A DNA stretch of 64,000 nucleotides from Burkholderia plantarii (GTDB lineage: Bacteria; Pseudomonadota; Gammaproteobacteria; Burkholderiales; Burkholderiaceae). The stretch is taken from positions 3,534,001 to 3,598,000 of the forward strand of contig NZ_CP007213.1 in the NCBI RefSeq assembly GCF_001411805.1, read 5' to 3'. Numbering within the stretch: position 1 is the stretch's first letter; each line of letters starts with the position of its first letter. Shown in pieces: positions 40,728 through 49,533 of this stretch. The notes beneath the pieces were generated by a model. It saw nothing but the letters and a program-made list of their open reading frames with translations. It was not told the origin of the DNA and made no database searches. The translations under genes and the position numbers were made by a program.

Positions 40728-41144
40728 ATGGAAAACACATTCAACGAACATGGCGTCTCGGTCACTCGCAACGGGCTGTCCTGCGCGGGCGCCGTGTTCG
40801 CGCTGCGCGACATTCGCGGCGTCGAGGTCGTGACCGTCGACAAGGACTGGATCGTGCCGGTCGCGATTTCGCTGCTCGGCGTGGCCGGCCTCGTCTTCGG
40901 GCTGCTCCAGGCGTCGAGCGCCGCGATCGTGGTGGGCGTGATGCTGATCGTGGTCGGCTGGCTGACCTGGTCCTCGCAGGACATCATGCACCGGCTGATG
41001 GTCGATACGCCCGACGGCAAGCGCGAGGCCGTGGTCAGCGCGGATCCGGAATTCCTCGGCCGCGTCGCGCAGGTGGTGCGCAACGCGCAGGCCGCGCAAA
41101 CCGCGCAGGCTTCGGCGGCTTCGCCGGCACCGGCCAAGGTGTGA
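40728..41144 (+). CDS. DUF6232-like small membrane protein
   Basis: The 138-residue protein has an N-terminal soluble beta-part (residues 1-40, FNEHGVSVTRNGL), two adjacent transmembrane helices (about 42-82) and a C-terminal soluble part ending in an Ala/Gln-rich tail. The pattern matches the DUF6232 family by overall layout. The function is unknown. The ATG at 40728 has little ribosome-site support, but it begins the recognisable start and no upstream alternative is better. Confidence 0.8.
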   Translation: MENTFNEHGVSVTRNGLSCAGAVFALRDIRGVEVVTVDKDWIVPVAISLLGVAGLVFGLLQASSAAIVVGVMLIVVGWLTWSSQDIMHRLMVDTPDGKREAVVSADPEFLGRVAQVVRNAQAAQTAQASAASPAPAKV

Positions 41145-41560
41145 GCGCGCACGGCGGCGCGCCATGCGCCGCCGTGGACCCCGTGGATTGACTCCGCTGC
41201 CCGCCGTTTCATGCGCCGGCGCCCCCTTCCGTCTTCATCACTCCCACCCCGTCCACGCTCCCGTCCCGACAAGGGCCAGCCGCTCGCGGCATGCCTTGGC
41301 GAAAGCGATCGTCGGGCAACCGACCCGCCGTTGTCGCGGAATTCGGTTGGTCAGACCGTTAGTTGCCGGCAAGACCGCGGCCGCGTGCATCATGTCCATC
41401 GGGTCACGTCGCATTGAAACGATAATCATTCTCACTTAAGATCATCGCTTTCCGATCGCCTTGTTTTCGCCGGCCAGCCGGCCATGGCGACGCAATGCCA
41501 GCCAGGTGGACATCTCTCACCGAGCCAGCCGCAAGCTCGACGTTCCAACGGGAGATTCAC
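41145..41560. other. Intergenic region with a Fur-regulated promoter
   Basis: This 416-base stretch holds no convincing gene. Its right part is more AT-rich and contains the Fur-box-like sequence at 41415-41433 and probably the promoter of the haem-transport genes. The small open frames in its left part are Arg-rich shadows. Confidence 0.6.
41415..41433 (+). promoter_or_regulatory. Fur box
   Basis: The 19-base stretch ending in GATAATCATTCTC matches 14 of 19 positions of the Fur consensus, with the whole right half conserved but one base. It lies about 130 bases ahead of the small ORF at 41561 and the HmuU-like gene, consistent with iron repression of haem uptake. Confidence 0.7.
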
Positions 41561-41764
41561 ATGCTTCGACATCCGCTCATGCGCCGGCTGCGCCGCGTCG
41601 CCCCCACCGGTGCTTTCGACGTCCGGGCCGCCACGCCGGCCCCGGACGCCGCCGTCGCGTCCACTCCCCACGTCTCGTCCACTCCGCCCGCGCGCGATCG
41701 TCAGGACTTCGATGCATCGCCCGCATGCGCCGGCGCGGACGAGCCGACCGCGCCGGCGGCCTGA
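41561..41764 (+). CDS. Small hypothetical protein ahead of the haem permease
   Basis: This 67-residue ORF has a good ribosome site (GGGAG) and overlaps the HmuU-like gene start (stop TGA shares its last base with the ATG). Its product is Ala/Pro-rich, without the SRxLF...KLILTK signature of HemP/HmuP proteins that often head such operons. It may be a leader for translational coupling, a lineage-specific protein, or the scar of a deletion that removed hmuT/hmuS/hmuR. Confidence 0.5.
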   Translation: MLRHPLMRRLRRVAPTGAFDVRAATPAPDAAVASTPHVSSTPPARDRQDFDASPACAGADEPTAPAA

Positions 41765-42870
41765 TGCCGACCGGCTCGATGATCGCCGCCGGCCCGCGTA
41801 CCCATCGACCCGAGCCGGCCACGCCGGGCGGGCGCGCCGTGGCACGGCGGCGCCGGATCGCGCGCGCGATGCTGGCCGCGCTCGCGGTCGCGCTGCTGCT
41901 CGCGATGCTCGCCGCATGCAGCATCGGCGCCTACCGGCTGACGCCCGCGCAAATGCTGGCCGCGCTGCTCTCGCCCGACGACGCCGCGCAACGGCAGGCG
42001 CGCGCGGTACTGATCGGGATTCGCGCGCCGCGCGTGGTGCTCGCGGCCCTGGTCGGGCTCGGCTTCGGCAGCGCCGGCGCCGCGATGCAGGCGCTGTTCC
42101 GCAATCCGCTCGCGGACCCGGGGCTGGTTGGCGTGTCGAGCGGCGCGGCGCTCGGCGCAAGCGCGCTGATCGTGCTAGGCCCGCTGGTCGCGGCCGGTCC
42201 GGTGCCGGCCCTGTCGCTGCCGGTGGCGGCGTTCCTCGGCGCGCTGGTCGTGACCGCGCTCGTCTACCGGCTCGCGGCCACGCGCGGCCGGCTCGCGGTC
42301 CCGCTGCTGCTGCTCGCCGGCATCGCCATCAACGCGCTCGCGGGCGCGGCGATCGGCCTGCTCACCTATATCGCCAGCGACGCGCAACTGCGCTCGCTGA
42401 CGTTCTGGAGCCTCGGCAGCGTCGGCGGTGCGCAGTGGTCGACGCTCGCGGCCGTCGCGCCGTTCGCGCTGGCCGCCACCGCCTGGCTCGCGCGCGAACG
42501 CCATGCGCTGAACGCGCTGCAGCTCGGCGAAACCGAGGCGCTGCACCTCGGCGTGCCGGTGCAGCGCGTGAAGCGCGGCGTACTGCTCGCCACCGCGCTC
42601 GGTATCGGCTCGCTGGTCTCGTGTACCGGCGTGATCGGCTTCATCGGGCTGGTCGCGCCGCATTGCGTGCGGCTCGTGTGCGGCCCGGACCAGCGTGTGG
42701 TGATGCCGGGTGCGGCGCTGCTCGGCGCGCTGCTGGTGGTGGTCGCCGATCTCGCCGCGCGCACCGTGGCCGCGCCGGTCGAGATTCCGCTCGGCATCCT
42801 GACCGCGCTGATCGGCGCGCCGTTTTTCCTCGCGCTGCTGCGCAAGAGCCGCGAGGCGTTCGGCGGCTGA
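41764..42870 (+). CDS. hmuU: Haem/iron-siderophore ABC transporter permease (FecCD, HmuU-like)
   Basis: The 368-residue inner-membrane permease of the FecCD family has about ten hydrophobic helices. Hallmarks are [24 protein letters not shown] near residue 100, [20 protein letters not shown] and the [15 protein letters not shown] segment that contacts the ATPase. It would move haem or an iron chelate into the cytoplasm with the ATPase encoded next. Haem specificity is inferred from HmuU/HmuV likeness and the Fur box; a siderophore substrate remains possible. The ATG at 41764 overlaps the preceding stop. A substrate-binding protein gene is not present in this region. Confidence 0.9.
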   Translation: MPTGSMIAAGPRTHRPEPATPGGRAVARRRRIARAMLAALAVALLLAMLAACSIGAYRLTPAQMLAALLSPDDAAQRQARAVLIGIRAPRVVLAALVGLGFGSAGAAMQALFRNPLADPGLVGVSSGAALGASALIVLGPLVAAGPVPALSLPVAAFLGALVVTALVYRLAATRGRLAVPLLLLAGIAINALAGAAIGLLTYIASDAQLRSLTFWSLGSVGGAQWSTLAAVAPFALAATAWLARERHALNALQLGETEALHLGVPVQRVKRGVLLATALGIGSLVSCTGVIGFIGLVAPHCVRLVCGPDQRVVMPGAALLGALLVVVADLAARTVAAPVEIPLGILTALIGAPFFLALLRKSREAFGG

Positions 42871-42892
42871 TGCGCCCGTTCCGGTTTCCACC

Positions 42893-43720
42893 ATGCTGAT
42901 CGCCCAACATCTGTCCATCGCCCGCGGCCACCACGCGGTGCTGCACGGGCTCTCGCTGCAACTCGCGCCGGGGAGCGTGACCGCCTTGCTGGGCCGTAAC
43001 GGCGCCGGCAAGAGCACCTTGCTGAAAGCGCTCGCCGGCGAGTTCCACGGCGTCGGCGCGCCGCGCCGCGTGCGGGTGGGCGGCAGCGTGACGCTGAACG
43101 GCACGCCGCTCGACAAGCTCCGCGCCGCGACGCTCGCGCGGCTGCGAGCGGTGCTGCCGCAGGCGGCCCAGCCGGCGTTTCCGTTCGTCGCCGACGAACT
43201 CGTGCTGCTCGGCCGTTATCCGCACGCCCGGCCGGGCGGCGCCCTGGCCGCGCGCGACCACGAGGTCGCGCAGCGCGCGCTCACGCTGGCAGGCGCCGCG
43301 ACGCTGGCCGGCCGCGACGTGACCACGCTGTCGGGCGGCGAACTCGCGCGCGTGCAGTTCGCACGCGCGCTCGCGCAGATCTGGCCCGACGACGACCTGC
43401 GCCATCCCGAGGACGCTCCGCGCTATCTGCTGCTCGACGAACCGACCGCCGCGCTCGATCTCGCGCACCAGCACCATCTGCTCGCGACGGTGCGCGAGCT
43501 TGCGCGCGACTGGCGGCTCGGCGTGCTGACCATCGTCCACGATCCGAACCTAGCCGCGCGCCACGCCGACCGCGTCGCGCTGCTCGCCGACGGCGGCCTG
43601 CTGGCCGAGGGCGCGCCCGCCGACGTGATGCAGCCCGCGCTGATCGAGCGCTGCTTCGGCTTCACGGTGAAGATGATCGATGTCGGCGGCGGTGCGCCGC
43701 CGGTGATGGTGCCGGCCTGA
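42893..43720 (+). CDS. hmuV: Haem ABC transporter ATP-binding protein (HmuV-like)
   Basis: The 275-residue ABC ATPase has Walker [10 protein letters not shown] (34-42), signature LSGGE (146-150), Walker B LLLDE (179-183) and H-loop His216 (VHDPN). The spacing and the long insertion after the signature ([12 protein letters not shown]) are those of haem importer ATPases. It powers the permease encoded 22 bases upstream. The lack of an obvious terminator downstream leaves its transcript end undefined. Confidence 0.93.
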   Translation: MLIAQHLSIARGHHAVLHGLSLQLAPGSVTALLGRNGAGKSTLLKALAGEFHGVGAPRRVRVGGSVTLNGTPLDKLRAATLARLRAVLPQAAQPAFPFVADELVLLGRYPHARPGGALAARDHEVAQRALTLAGAATLAGRDVTTLSGGELARVQFARALAQIWPDDDLRHPEDAPRYLLLDEPTAALDLAHQHHLLATVRELARDWRLGVLTIVHDPNLAARHADRVALLADGGLLAEGAPADVMQPALIERCFGFTVKMIDVGGGAPPVMVPA

Positions 43721-43962
43721 ACGGCCGGCACGACGAAGGAGGGAGCGAGGGTGGGCGGCGTGGCCGGCGGCGCGTACCTGAATCGCGAACCTCGGAACCC
43801 GGAGACGGCGCGCCGCTCCAGCCGAACCGGCCGGCCGTAGCGCTGGCAGATGTCGTCCGACGGCATCGCGCGAAATCGAGTCGCGTGGCGCGCCACATCC
43901 GCACGGGCTCGAGCGACCCGCGCGCGGGCCGCGCCCGCCGCCCGCTCAAACCATCAAGCCAC

Positions 43963-44982
43963 TCAAGCCGCACGCGGCTTCTGCGCGAAATACGCGCGCA
44001 CAGCCTCGACGAACGTATCGATCCCGTCGGCCGACACGTCGCGATGCGTGACGAAGCGCGAGGCATACAGCATCTGCGTCAGGATCCCGCGCGCCTTCAG
44101 CCAGGCTTCGAGCGGCGCGCAGTCGGCGTCGGGGAACTGCGCGAACACCATGTTCGTCGCCTGCGACAGCACCTTCACCTCGTCGATCCGCGCGAGGCCG
44201 GCGGCGAGCCGCTCGGCGTTGGCGTGATCGTCGACGAGCCGCTCGACGTGATGGTCGAACGCATAGAGGCACGCCGCCGCGAGCACGCCGGCCTGGCGCA
44301 TGCCGCCGCCGAGCACCTTGCGCCAACGGTTTGCCACCTCGATCAACTCGCGGCTGCCGACCAGCACCGAGCCGACCGGCGCGGCGAGCCCCTTCGAAAA
44401 GCAGATCGACACCGAATCGAACGGCGCGCAGAGCTCGGCGAGCGGCTTGCCGGTGGCGGCGGCGGCATTGCAGACGCGCGCGCCGTCGAGATGGGTGGCG
44501 AGGCCGCGGCTGCGCGCGAGCGCGGTCGCCTCGCTGACGTAGCCGGCCGGCAGCACCTTGCCGCCGATCGTGTTCTCGAGCGCGAGCAGGCGCGTGCGGG
44601 CGAAGTGATTGTCGATCGGCTTGATCGCGGCGGCGATGCGATCGAGTGGCAGCGAACCGTCGGCGGCGTTGTCGATCGGCTGCGGCTGGATGCTGCCGAG
44701 CACGGCCGCGCCGCCGCCTTCGAACTTGTAGGTGTGCGCCTGCTGGCCGACGATGTATTCGTCGCCGCGCGCGCAATGCGCCATCAGCGCGGCGAGGTTG
44801 CTCTGCGTGCCGCTCGGGAAGAACAGGCCAGCCTCCTTGCCGGCCCGTTCGGCGACCGCAGCCTGCAGTCGCGCGACGGTCGGATCGTCGCCCCAGACGT
44901 CGTCGCCGACTTCGGCGGCGCTCATCGCGGCCAGCATCGGCTGACTCGGGCGAGTCACGGTATCGCTACGTAGATCGATCAT
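43963..44982 (-). CDS. ltaE: Low-specificity L-threonine aldolase
   Basis: The 339-residue PLP enzyme converts L-threonine (or allo-threonine) to glycine and acetaldehyde. The start MIDLRSDTVTRP is the family signature, PLP-contacting residues lie in FPSGTQSN and THLDGARV, and the Schiff-base lysine is Lys197 in FSKGLAAPVGS. The ATG at 44982 is preferred because the protein begins right at the family's first conserved residues. The MarR gene lies upstream on the same strand. Confidence 0.95.
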   Translation of the reverse strand: MIDLRSDTVTRPSQPMLAAMSAAEVGDDVWGDDPTVARLQAAVAERAGKEAGLFFPSGTQSNLAALMAHCARGDEYIVGQQAHTYKFEGGGAAVLGSIQPQPIDNAADGSLPLDRIAAAIKPIDNHFARTRLLALENTIGGKVLPAGYVSEATALARSRGLATHLDGARVCNAAAATGKPLAELCAPFDSVSICFSKGLAAPVGSVLVGSRELIEVANRWRKVLGGGMRQAGVLAAACLYAFDHHVERLVDDHANAERLAAGLARIDEVKVLSQATNMVFAQFPDADCAPLEAWLKARGILTQMLYASRFVTHRDVSADGIDTFVEAVRAYFAQKPRAA

Positions 44983-45158
44983 GGAATGCGTCCTCGGGTG
45001 TCGCCGCAGGCCGGCAGGCCGGCGCGGCTGACGTTGTGGCGGGAAAAAAACGAGTGTACGCAATCCGGCGCGTCGCCGCGCCCTTTCCAATTTAAATCGG
45101 GCACGGACGCGCCGACGGGATGGCCGCCGGCACCAGCAGGCCCTCACCGTCCGGTCGG

Positions 45159-45641
45159 TCAGACGTGCGTTTCTTCCACACAGCAGATGCCGAGGTCGAG
45201 GCCGTCGGCCTGGATCACGCGGTCGAGGTTCGTGTTCACGCGCGCGAGCAATCCGGCCAGCTGCCGGCGCTCGTCGTCGCTGAATCCGTCGAGCGCGATG
45301 CGGCTCGCTTCGTCCAGCACCGCCTTGCCCTCGGGCAGCTTGCGGTCGGCGTCCTCGGTCAGGGAGATCAGCCGGCTGCGCTTGTCGCCCGGATCGGCCA
45401 CGCGGCAGACCAGCCCGTCGCGCTCCATCCGGTTCAGCAGTTGCGCCATGCTCGGCTGCTCGACCTGCATGCGGCGCGCCAGCTCCGCCTGCGACAGCGC
45501 CCCCGCCGCCTTGAGCAGACTCAGCACCGGCACCTGGCTCATCGCGAAACCGAGTTCGCGCAGCGGCCTGTCGACGACACGTGTATAGAGTCGCGTGGTG
45601 AGGCCGACCAGCTTCAATGGATGTATCGATGAATCTTCCAT
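45159..45641 (-). CDS. MarR-family transcriptional regulator
   Basis: The 160-residue winged-helix regulator has the recognition region at about residues 45-95 (LSQAELARRMQVEQPSMAQLLNRME, then DKRSRLISLTEDA). MarR proteins usually repress an adjacent efflux or detoxification gene and respond to small phenolic ligands. Here the upstream divergent space (45642-46457) holds no efflux gene, so the target may lie elsewhere or have been lost. The C-terminal Cys-Cys pair (GICCVEE) could be redox sensitive, which is a guess. Confidence 0.9.
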   Translation of the reverse strand: MEDSSIHPLKLVGLTTRLYTRVVDRPLRELGFAMSQVPVLSLLKAAGALSQAELARRMQVEQPSMAQLLNRMERDGLVCRVADPGDKRSRLISLTEDADRKLPEGKAVLDEASRIALDGFSDDERRQLAGLLARVNTNLDRVIQADGLDLGICCVEETHV

Positions 45642-46457
45642 CTCGCGAAGGTTCTCTCGGAAATTGGGATTATCAAAACGGGAATCGTGCGGCTGCCGTC
45701 TCCCTTTGCGCGGCGAACCAGCGGCCGCATCAGGGCACGTCTCACGGCGGCGACACGATCGCCTTTCATTCCCCGAGGCACGCTTCGGCCTGGCAGCGGG
45801 CGGCGCGATACATCGGGAAAATCACCTCGGATCGGCGGACCTGACGGCTTGCGATTCCTCCGTCGAATCGCTCCGGACTTCGACGGCGCCGCCTTCCCCA
45901 CGCGATTCATTACCAACGCGACGCACGGTGCGTACCCGTGAATCGCCAAACGAGATAACGACACAGCTTCGCCACGCTATAGCGCCCAATCAGCAAGGAA
46001 TTTGAGCAGGATCAAAGTTTGTGAATGACGCCGGCTGGAATCGACCAAACGCATCGCGTGCGTGCCGATTCTTCATCGTGCTTTCGTGACGGATACGGAG
46101 CGATATTCGCGCACGGCGCGGGACGCGGTGCGAACGCGGAAGGAAAGGGAAACGAGACGCGTGGAAATACGCGGACGGAGGCGAAAAAAAAGCGCCGATA
46201 ACGACGTCATCCAGCCGACGAATACGCAATGCGTTGCGACGGATATATCGATTGTTCGCGGAGGCGGTGATCGTGAGCGATACGGGTTCGGATCGTCATC
46301 ATCGCCCAAGGCATCGCGTGTGCAACCGCGCGGAATATTCACGGCACGGATCGCCCGGCGCGATGCATGACGCCGACCCCCATGCACGACGCGCGGCATG
46401 GCACCGCGCATCATGCATGGCCGGCGCGTCGGCATGCCCGCGCCGGCCCGCAACCGC
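45642..46457. other. Gene-poor region
   Basis: About 816 bases of somewhat lower GC without a convincing gene. Open frames (75-137 codons) lack ribosome sites and are compositionally odd. It holds the MarR promoter region at its left end. Confidence 0.5.
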
Positions 46458-47078
46458 TCAATCCGGCGGCGGCATGTCGGGAGGCGGCGGCGGCGTGTAG
46501 CCGCGATTGCCGCCGTAGCCGCCCGGCGCCGGGCCGCCGCCATAACCGTCGCCATACCCGCCGCCACCGTAGCCGCCACCGCCGTAGCCGGCATCGTCGC
46601 GGCTGCGCACGCGGCCCGGCACCGGCACGCGATCGCCGGCCGCATACATGCATTGCATGTAGGCATAGTCGTAGCGACGCTGCACGTCGTAGGCCGAGCC
46701 CTGGGCGTTGCCCATCCCGACCACGCTGCCGGCCAGCAGCCCGGCGCCCGCGCCGACCGCCGCGCCGCGGCCGCCGTTGAAGGCCGCGCCGGCCGCCGCG
46801 CCGAGCGCGGTGCCCACCGCCGCGCTGCCGAGCGCGCTCGCGGTGGCGGCCTGGTTCGACGACACGCCACCCACCTGGTTGGTGGCGAACTGGCGGCAGT
46901 TGCCGTCGTCGGCCTGGAACTGGTCGAACGTCTTGCCCGTGCCGGGCAGCGCCATCACGCTGGGGCCGGGCGGCATCACCGCGCAGGCGCTGAGCAGGCC
47001 GGCGCCCGCGGCGGCGGCGAGCGCCCAGCGCCCGCCGGTGCGGATTTCGAATTTCATCGGTGATCTCGTCATGGTCAT
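46458..47078 (-). CDS. Glycine-zipper lipoprotein-like envelope protein
   Basis: The 206-residue protein has a short signal peptide ending in a lipobox (GLLSAC), so it is probably an outer-membrane lipoprotein. A Gly/Ala-rich hydrophobic hairpin (ALGSAAVGTALGAAAGAA, then GAGAGLLAGSVVGMG) follows, as in glycine-zipper proteins. A YAYMQCMYAAGDRVP segment then leads to a GYGGGG-rich and PPPP tail. The start at 47078 overlaps the stop of the gene upstream (ATGA), suggesting coupling; an ATG seven codons later is possible. The function is unknown, but such proteins are linked with envelope stress and integrity. Confidence 0.8.
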   Translation of the reverse strand: MTMTRSPMKFEIRTGGRWALAAAAGAGLLSACAVMPPGPSVMALPGTGKTFDQFQADDGNCRQFATNQVGGVSSNQAATASALGSAAVGTALGAAAGAAFNGGRGAAVGAGAGLLAGSVVGMGNAQGSAYDVQRRYDYAYMQCMYAAGDRVPVPGRVRSRDDAGYGGGGYGGGGYGDGYGGGPAPGGYGGNRGYTPPPPPDMPPPD

Positions 47079-47431
47079 TGCGGGCGGGCCGGCACTTCGC
47101 GCCAGCCTGACGAACAGGTCTTCACGTAGGGGTAGTAACGCTTCGACGCGTTGCAGTAGTACCAGGAGCCGGGTTCGAGCGGCGGCGCGCCGGCCTCCTC
47201 GGGCGGCGGCGGCCCGGGCGGCTGGCCGCCCTGCTCGACGTATTCGGGCGGCGGCCCCGGATCGACCGGCACCGCGACCAGCGGCGGCGGCGCGTAATAG
47301 ACGGGCGGCGGATACCAGTAGCCGCCCCAGCCGGGGCCGATGTACACCCCCACCCGCGCCGCATGGGCGGCGCTCGTGGCGGTCACGGCGGCAACCGCCG
47401 CGACGCCGAGCACGATCTTCAGTTTGTTCAC
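47075..47431 (-). CDS. Small exported Pro/Tyr-rich envelope protein
   Basis: The 118-residue product has a clear signal peptide (MNKLKIVLGVAAVAAVTATSAAHA). It continues as a Pro/Tyr-rich protein (GPGWGGYWYPPPVYYAPPP), with a C-terminal YYCNASKRYYPYVKTCSSGWREVP motif whose two Cys could form a disulphide. Small proteins with this tail are common exported proteins of Burkholderia-type bacteria (general impression; no named role). It overlaps the glycine-zipper gene by four bases, forming a two-gene unit. Confidence 0.85.
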   Translation of the reverse strand: MNKLKIVLGVAAVAAVTATSAAHAARVGVYIGPGWGGYWYPPPVYYAPPPLVAVPVDPGPPPEYVEQGGQPPGPPPPEEAGAPPLEPGSWYYCNASKRYYPYVKTCSSGWREVPARPQ

Positions 47432-48057
47432 TTCACGCTCCGGGATACACGGGACCGCGCCCCGCGTTTTGTCGATACCCGAGACGCTACCCGCCGGCCG
47501 CGTGCCGTCAGTTACGAGTCTGCGCAGTGATTTTGCGGACCGTTACATTCGTGACCGTGCCGTGGCAAAACCACGCGGATTGGTCCGCGTCGAATTACCT
47601 CGTAATACGCGGAAACAATCGACGAGACGCGCGGTGCGTCGCCCTGGAACCGGCGGCGGCCCCGCTGTCGGCGTACCGGAAGCAAGGCGACAGGCAATCG
47701 AAACTTCGTCGGCCTCGCACGCAATCGTCCGGAATCCGCAGGGCGCCGCGCGGCCTCGCGTGGTAACGCCGCCGTCGCCCGTCCTACGCAGCGGTCGATT
47801 GCCGCAGGTGCGGCAGACAACCGCATTTCAGCGTGCGCGCTCGATCTCGAACTTTTTTGATGCTTATCAATGTGTTATCTCGATATTGATTAAGAACAGG
47901 AAAATCATCGGAGCAAAGTGCGACGAGTTGGCACATTTCGGGCGTCGATCGTGCCCGCAATACTGCGCTCATCCCCGCTGCCGCGGCGCATCGCGCGGCG
48001 CCGGGAGGGCCGCCCGGCAACCGCCCGCGGCCGTCACACGCTTCCGGTCACACGCTC
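47432..48057. other. Control region of the cyd operon
   Basis: This 626-base region between the divergent envelope genes and cydA holds no supported gene. Its right half is AT-rich and contains the Anr/FNR site at 47857-47870, with a further half-site TTGATTAAG just beyond, and presumably the cyd promoter. Confidence 0.6.
47857..47870 (+). promoter_or_regulatory. Anr/FNR box (perfect TTGAT-N4-ATCAA)
   Basis: TTGATGCTTATCAA matches the Anr/FNR consensus at all ten defined positions. It lies 188 bases ahead of cydA, in the only AT-rich block of this gap, and predicts induction under low oxygen. Confidence 0.75.
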
Positions 48058-49488
48058 ATGGATACCGCTCTTTCGGCCCTGGATCTGGCCCGCCTGCAGT
48101 TCGCCTTCACCGTCTCGTTCCACATCGTGTTTCCCGCGCTCAGCATCGGCCTTGCGAGCTTCATCGCGGTGCTCGAATACCGCTGGCTGAAAACGGGCCT
48201 TCCCCATTACAAAACCCTCTGCCTCTACTGGTCGAAGATCTTCGCGGTCGCGTTCGGCATGGGCGTGGTCTCCGGCGTGGTGATGAGCTACGAGTTCGGC
48301 ACCAACTGGGGCGGCTTCTCGAGCTTCGCCGGCGCCGTCACCGGCCCGCTGCTGATGTACGAGGTCATGACCGCGTTCTTCCTCGAGGCCGGCTTCCTCG
48401 GCATCATGCTGTTCGGCTGGAACCGGATGAGCCCGCGCGCGCACTTCGGCGCCACGCTGATGGTGGCGATCGGCACGCTGATTTCGACGTTCTGGATCCT
48501 CGCCTCGAACAGCTGGATGCAGACGCCGCAGGGCTTCGAGATCGTCGGCGGCCGCGTGGTGCCGACCGACTGGTTCAAGATCGTTTTCAACCCGTCGTTC
48601 CCGTACCGGCTCGCCCACATGGCGATCGCGGCGTTCATCGTCGCCGCGCTGGTGGTGGCCGCCACCGGCGCCTGGCATCTGCTGAAGGGCCGCCGCGACA
48701 AGAGCGTCACCACCATGTTCTCGATGGCGCTCGGCCTGCTGCTGATCCTCGCGCCGATCCAGGCCGTGGTCGGCGACCAGCACGGCATCAACACGCTCAA
48801 GTACCAGCCGGCCAAGATCGCCGCGATCGAGGGGCTGTGGGACACCGAGCAGGGCGGCACCGCGCTGAACCTGTTCGGCATCCCGGACATGCAGGCCGAA
48901 ACCACGCGCTACGCGCTGAAAGTGCCGCACCTCGGCAGCCTGATCCTCACGCACAGCTGGAACGGCGAGATCCGCGGCCTCAAGAGCTTCGCGCCCGAGG
49001 ATCGTCCGAACTCGACGCTGGTGTTCTGGACCTTCCGTGTGATGGTGGCACTCGGCTTCGCGATGATCGGCCTCGCACTGGCGGGCTGGCTGCTGCGCCG
49101 GCGCGGCCGCCTGTACGACGCGCGCTGGTTCCACCAGCTCGCGCTGGTGATGGGGCCGACCGGCTTCATCACGCTGCTGGCCGGCTGGATCACGACCGAG
49201 GCCGGACGCCAGCCGTGGGTGGTGTACGGCGTGATGCGCACCGCCAACGCGGCCTCGCCGCTCACCACGCAGCAGGTCGGGCTGTCGCTGATGACGTTCG
49301 TGTTCGTCTATTTCCTGGTGTTCGGCACCGGCATCTACTACCTGCTCAAGCTGATCAACGCGGGGCCGGCGCTGCTCGACGCGCCGCACGGCGGCGGATC
49401 CGGCACGGACCCTCACGCCGACGGACACGGCGAGCAGTCGGGCCGCCGCCCGCTGTCGGCCCCGGACCAGCTGATCGACGCCGCCTGA
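48058..49488 (+). CDS. cydA: Cytochrome bd-type quinol oxidase subunit I (cyanide-insensitive type)
   Basis: The 476-residue inner-membrane subunit oxidises quinol and carries the three haems. Haem ligands are His22 (FHIVFP), His187 (YRLAHM) and Met329 (FRVMV), and the Q-site motif GRQPW is at 383-387. The length is shorter than E. coli CydA (522) because the Q-loop is short, which marks the CIO-type of Pseudomonas and Burkholderia. It begins the cydA-cydB-DUF2474 operon preceded by an Anr box. High-affinity oxygen use and tolerance to cyanide are expected from family knowledge. Confidence 0.95.
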   Translation: MDTALSALDLARLQFAFTVSFHIVFPALSIGLASFIAVLEYRWLKTGLPHYKTLCLYWSKIFAVAFGMGVVSGVVMSYEFGTNWGGFSSFAGAVTGPLLMYEVMTAFFLEAGFLGIMLFGWNRMSPRAHFGATLMVAIGTLISTFWILASNSWMQTPQGFEIVGGRVVPTDWFKIVFNPSFPYRLAHMAIAAFIVAALVVAATGAWHLLKGRRDKSVTTMFSMALGLLLILAPIQAVVGDQHGINTLKYQPAKIAAIEGLWDTEQGGTALNLFGIPDMQAETTRYALKVPHLGSLILTHSWNGEIRGLKSFAPEDRPNSTLVFWTFRVMVALGFAMIGLALAGWLLRRRGRLYDARWFHQLALVMGPTGFITLLAGWITTEAGRQPWVVYGVMRTANAASPLTTQQVGLSLMTFVFVYFLVFGTGIYYLLKLINAGPALLDAPHGGGSGTDPHADGHGEQSGRRPLSAPDQLIDAA

Positions 49489-49533
49489 GCGCCGCCACGA
49501 CACGAACCGCACAAGGAAGCACAAGGAACTCTC

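Noticed and set aside
41561..41764. HemP/HmuP
   Set aside because: Position is right but the conserved SRxLF...KLILTK-type sequence is missing.
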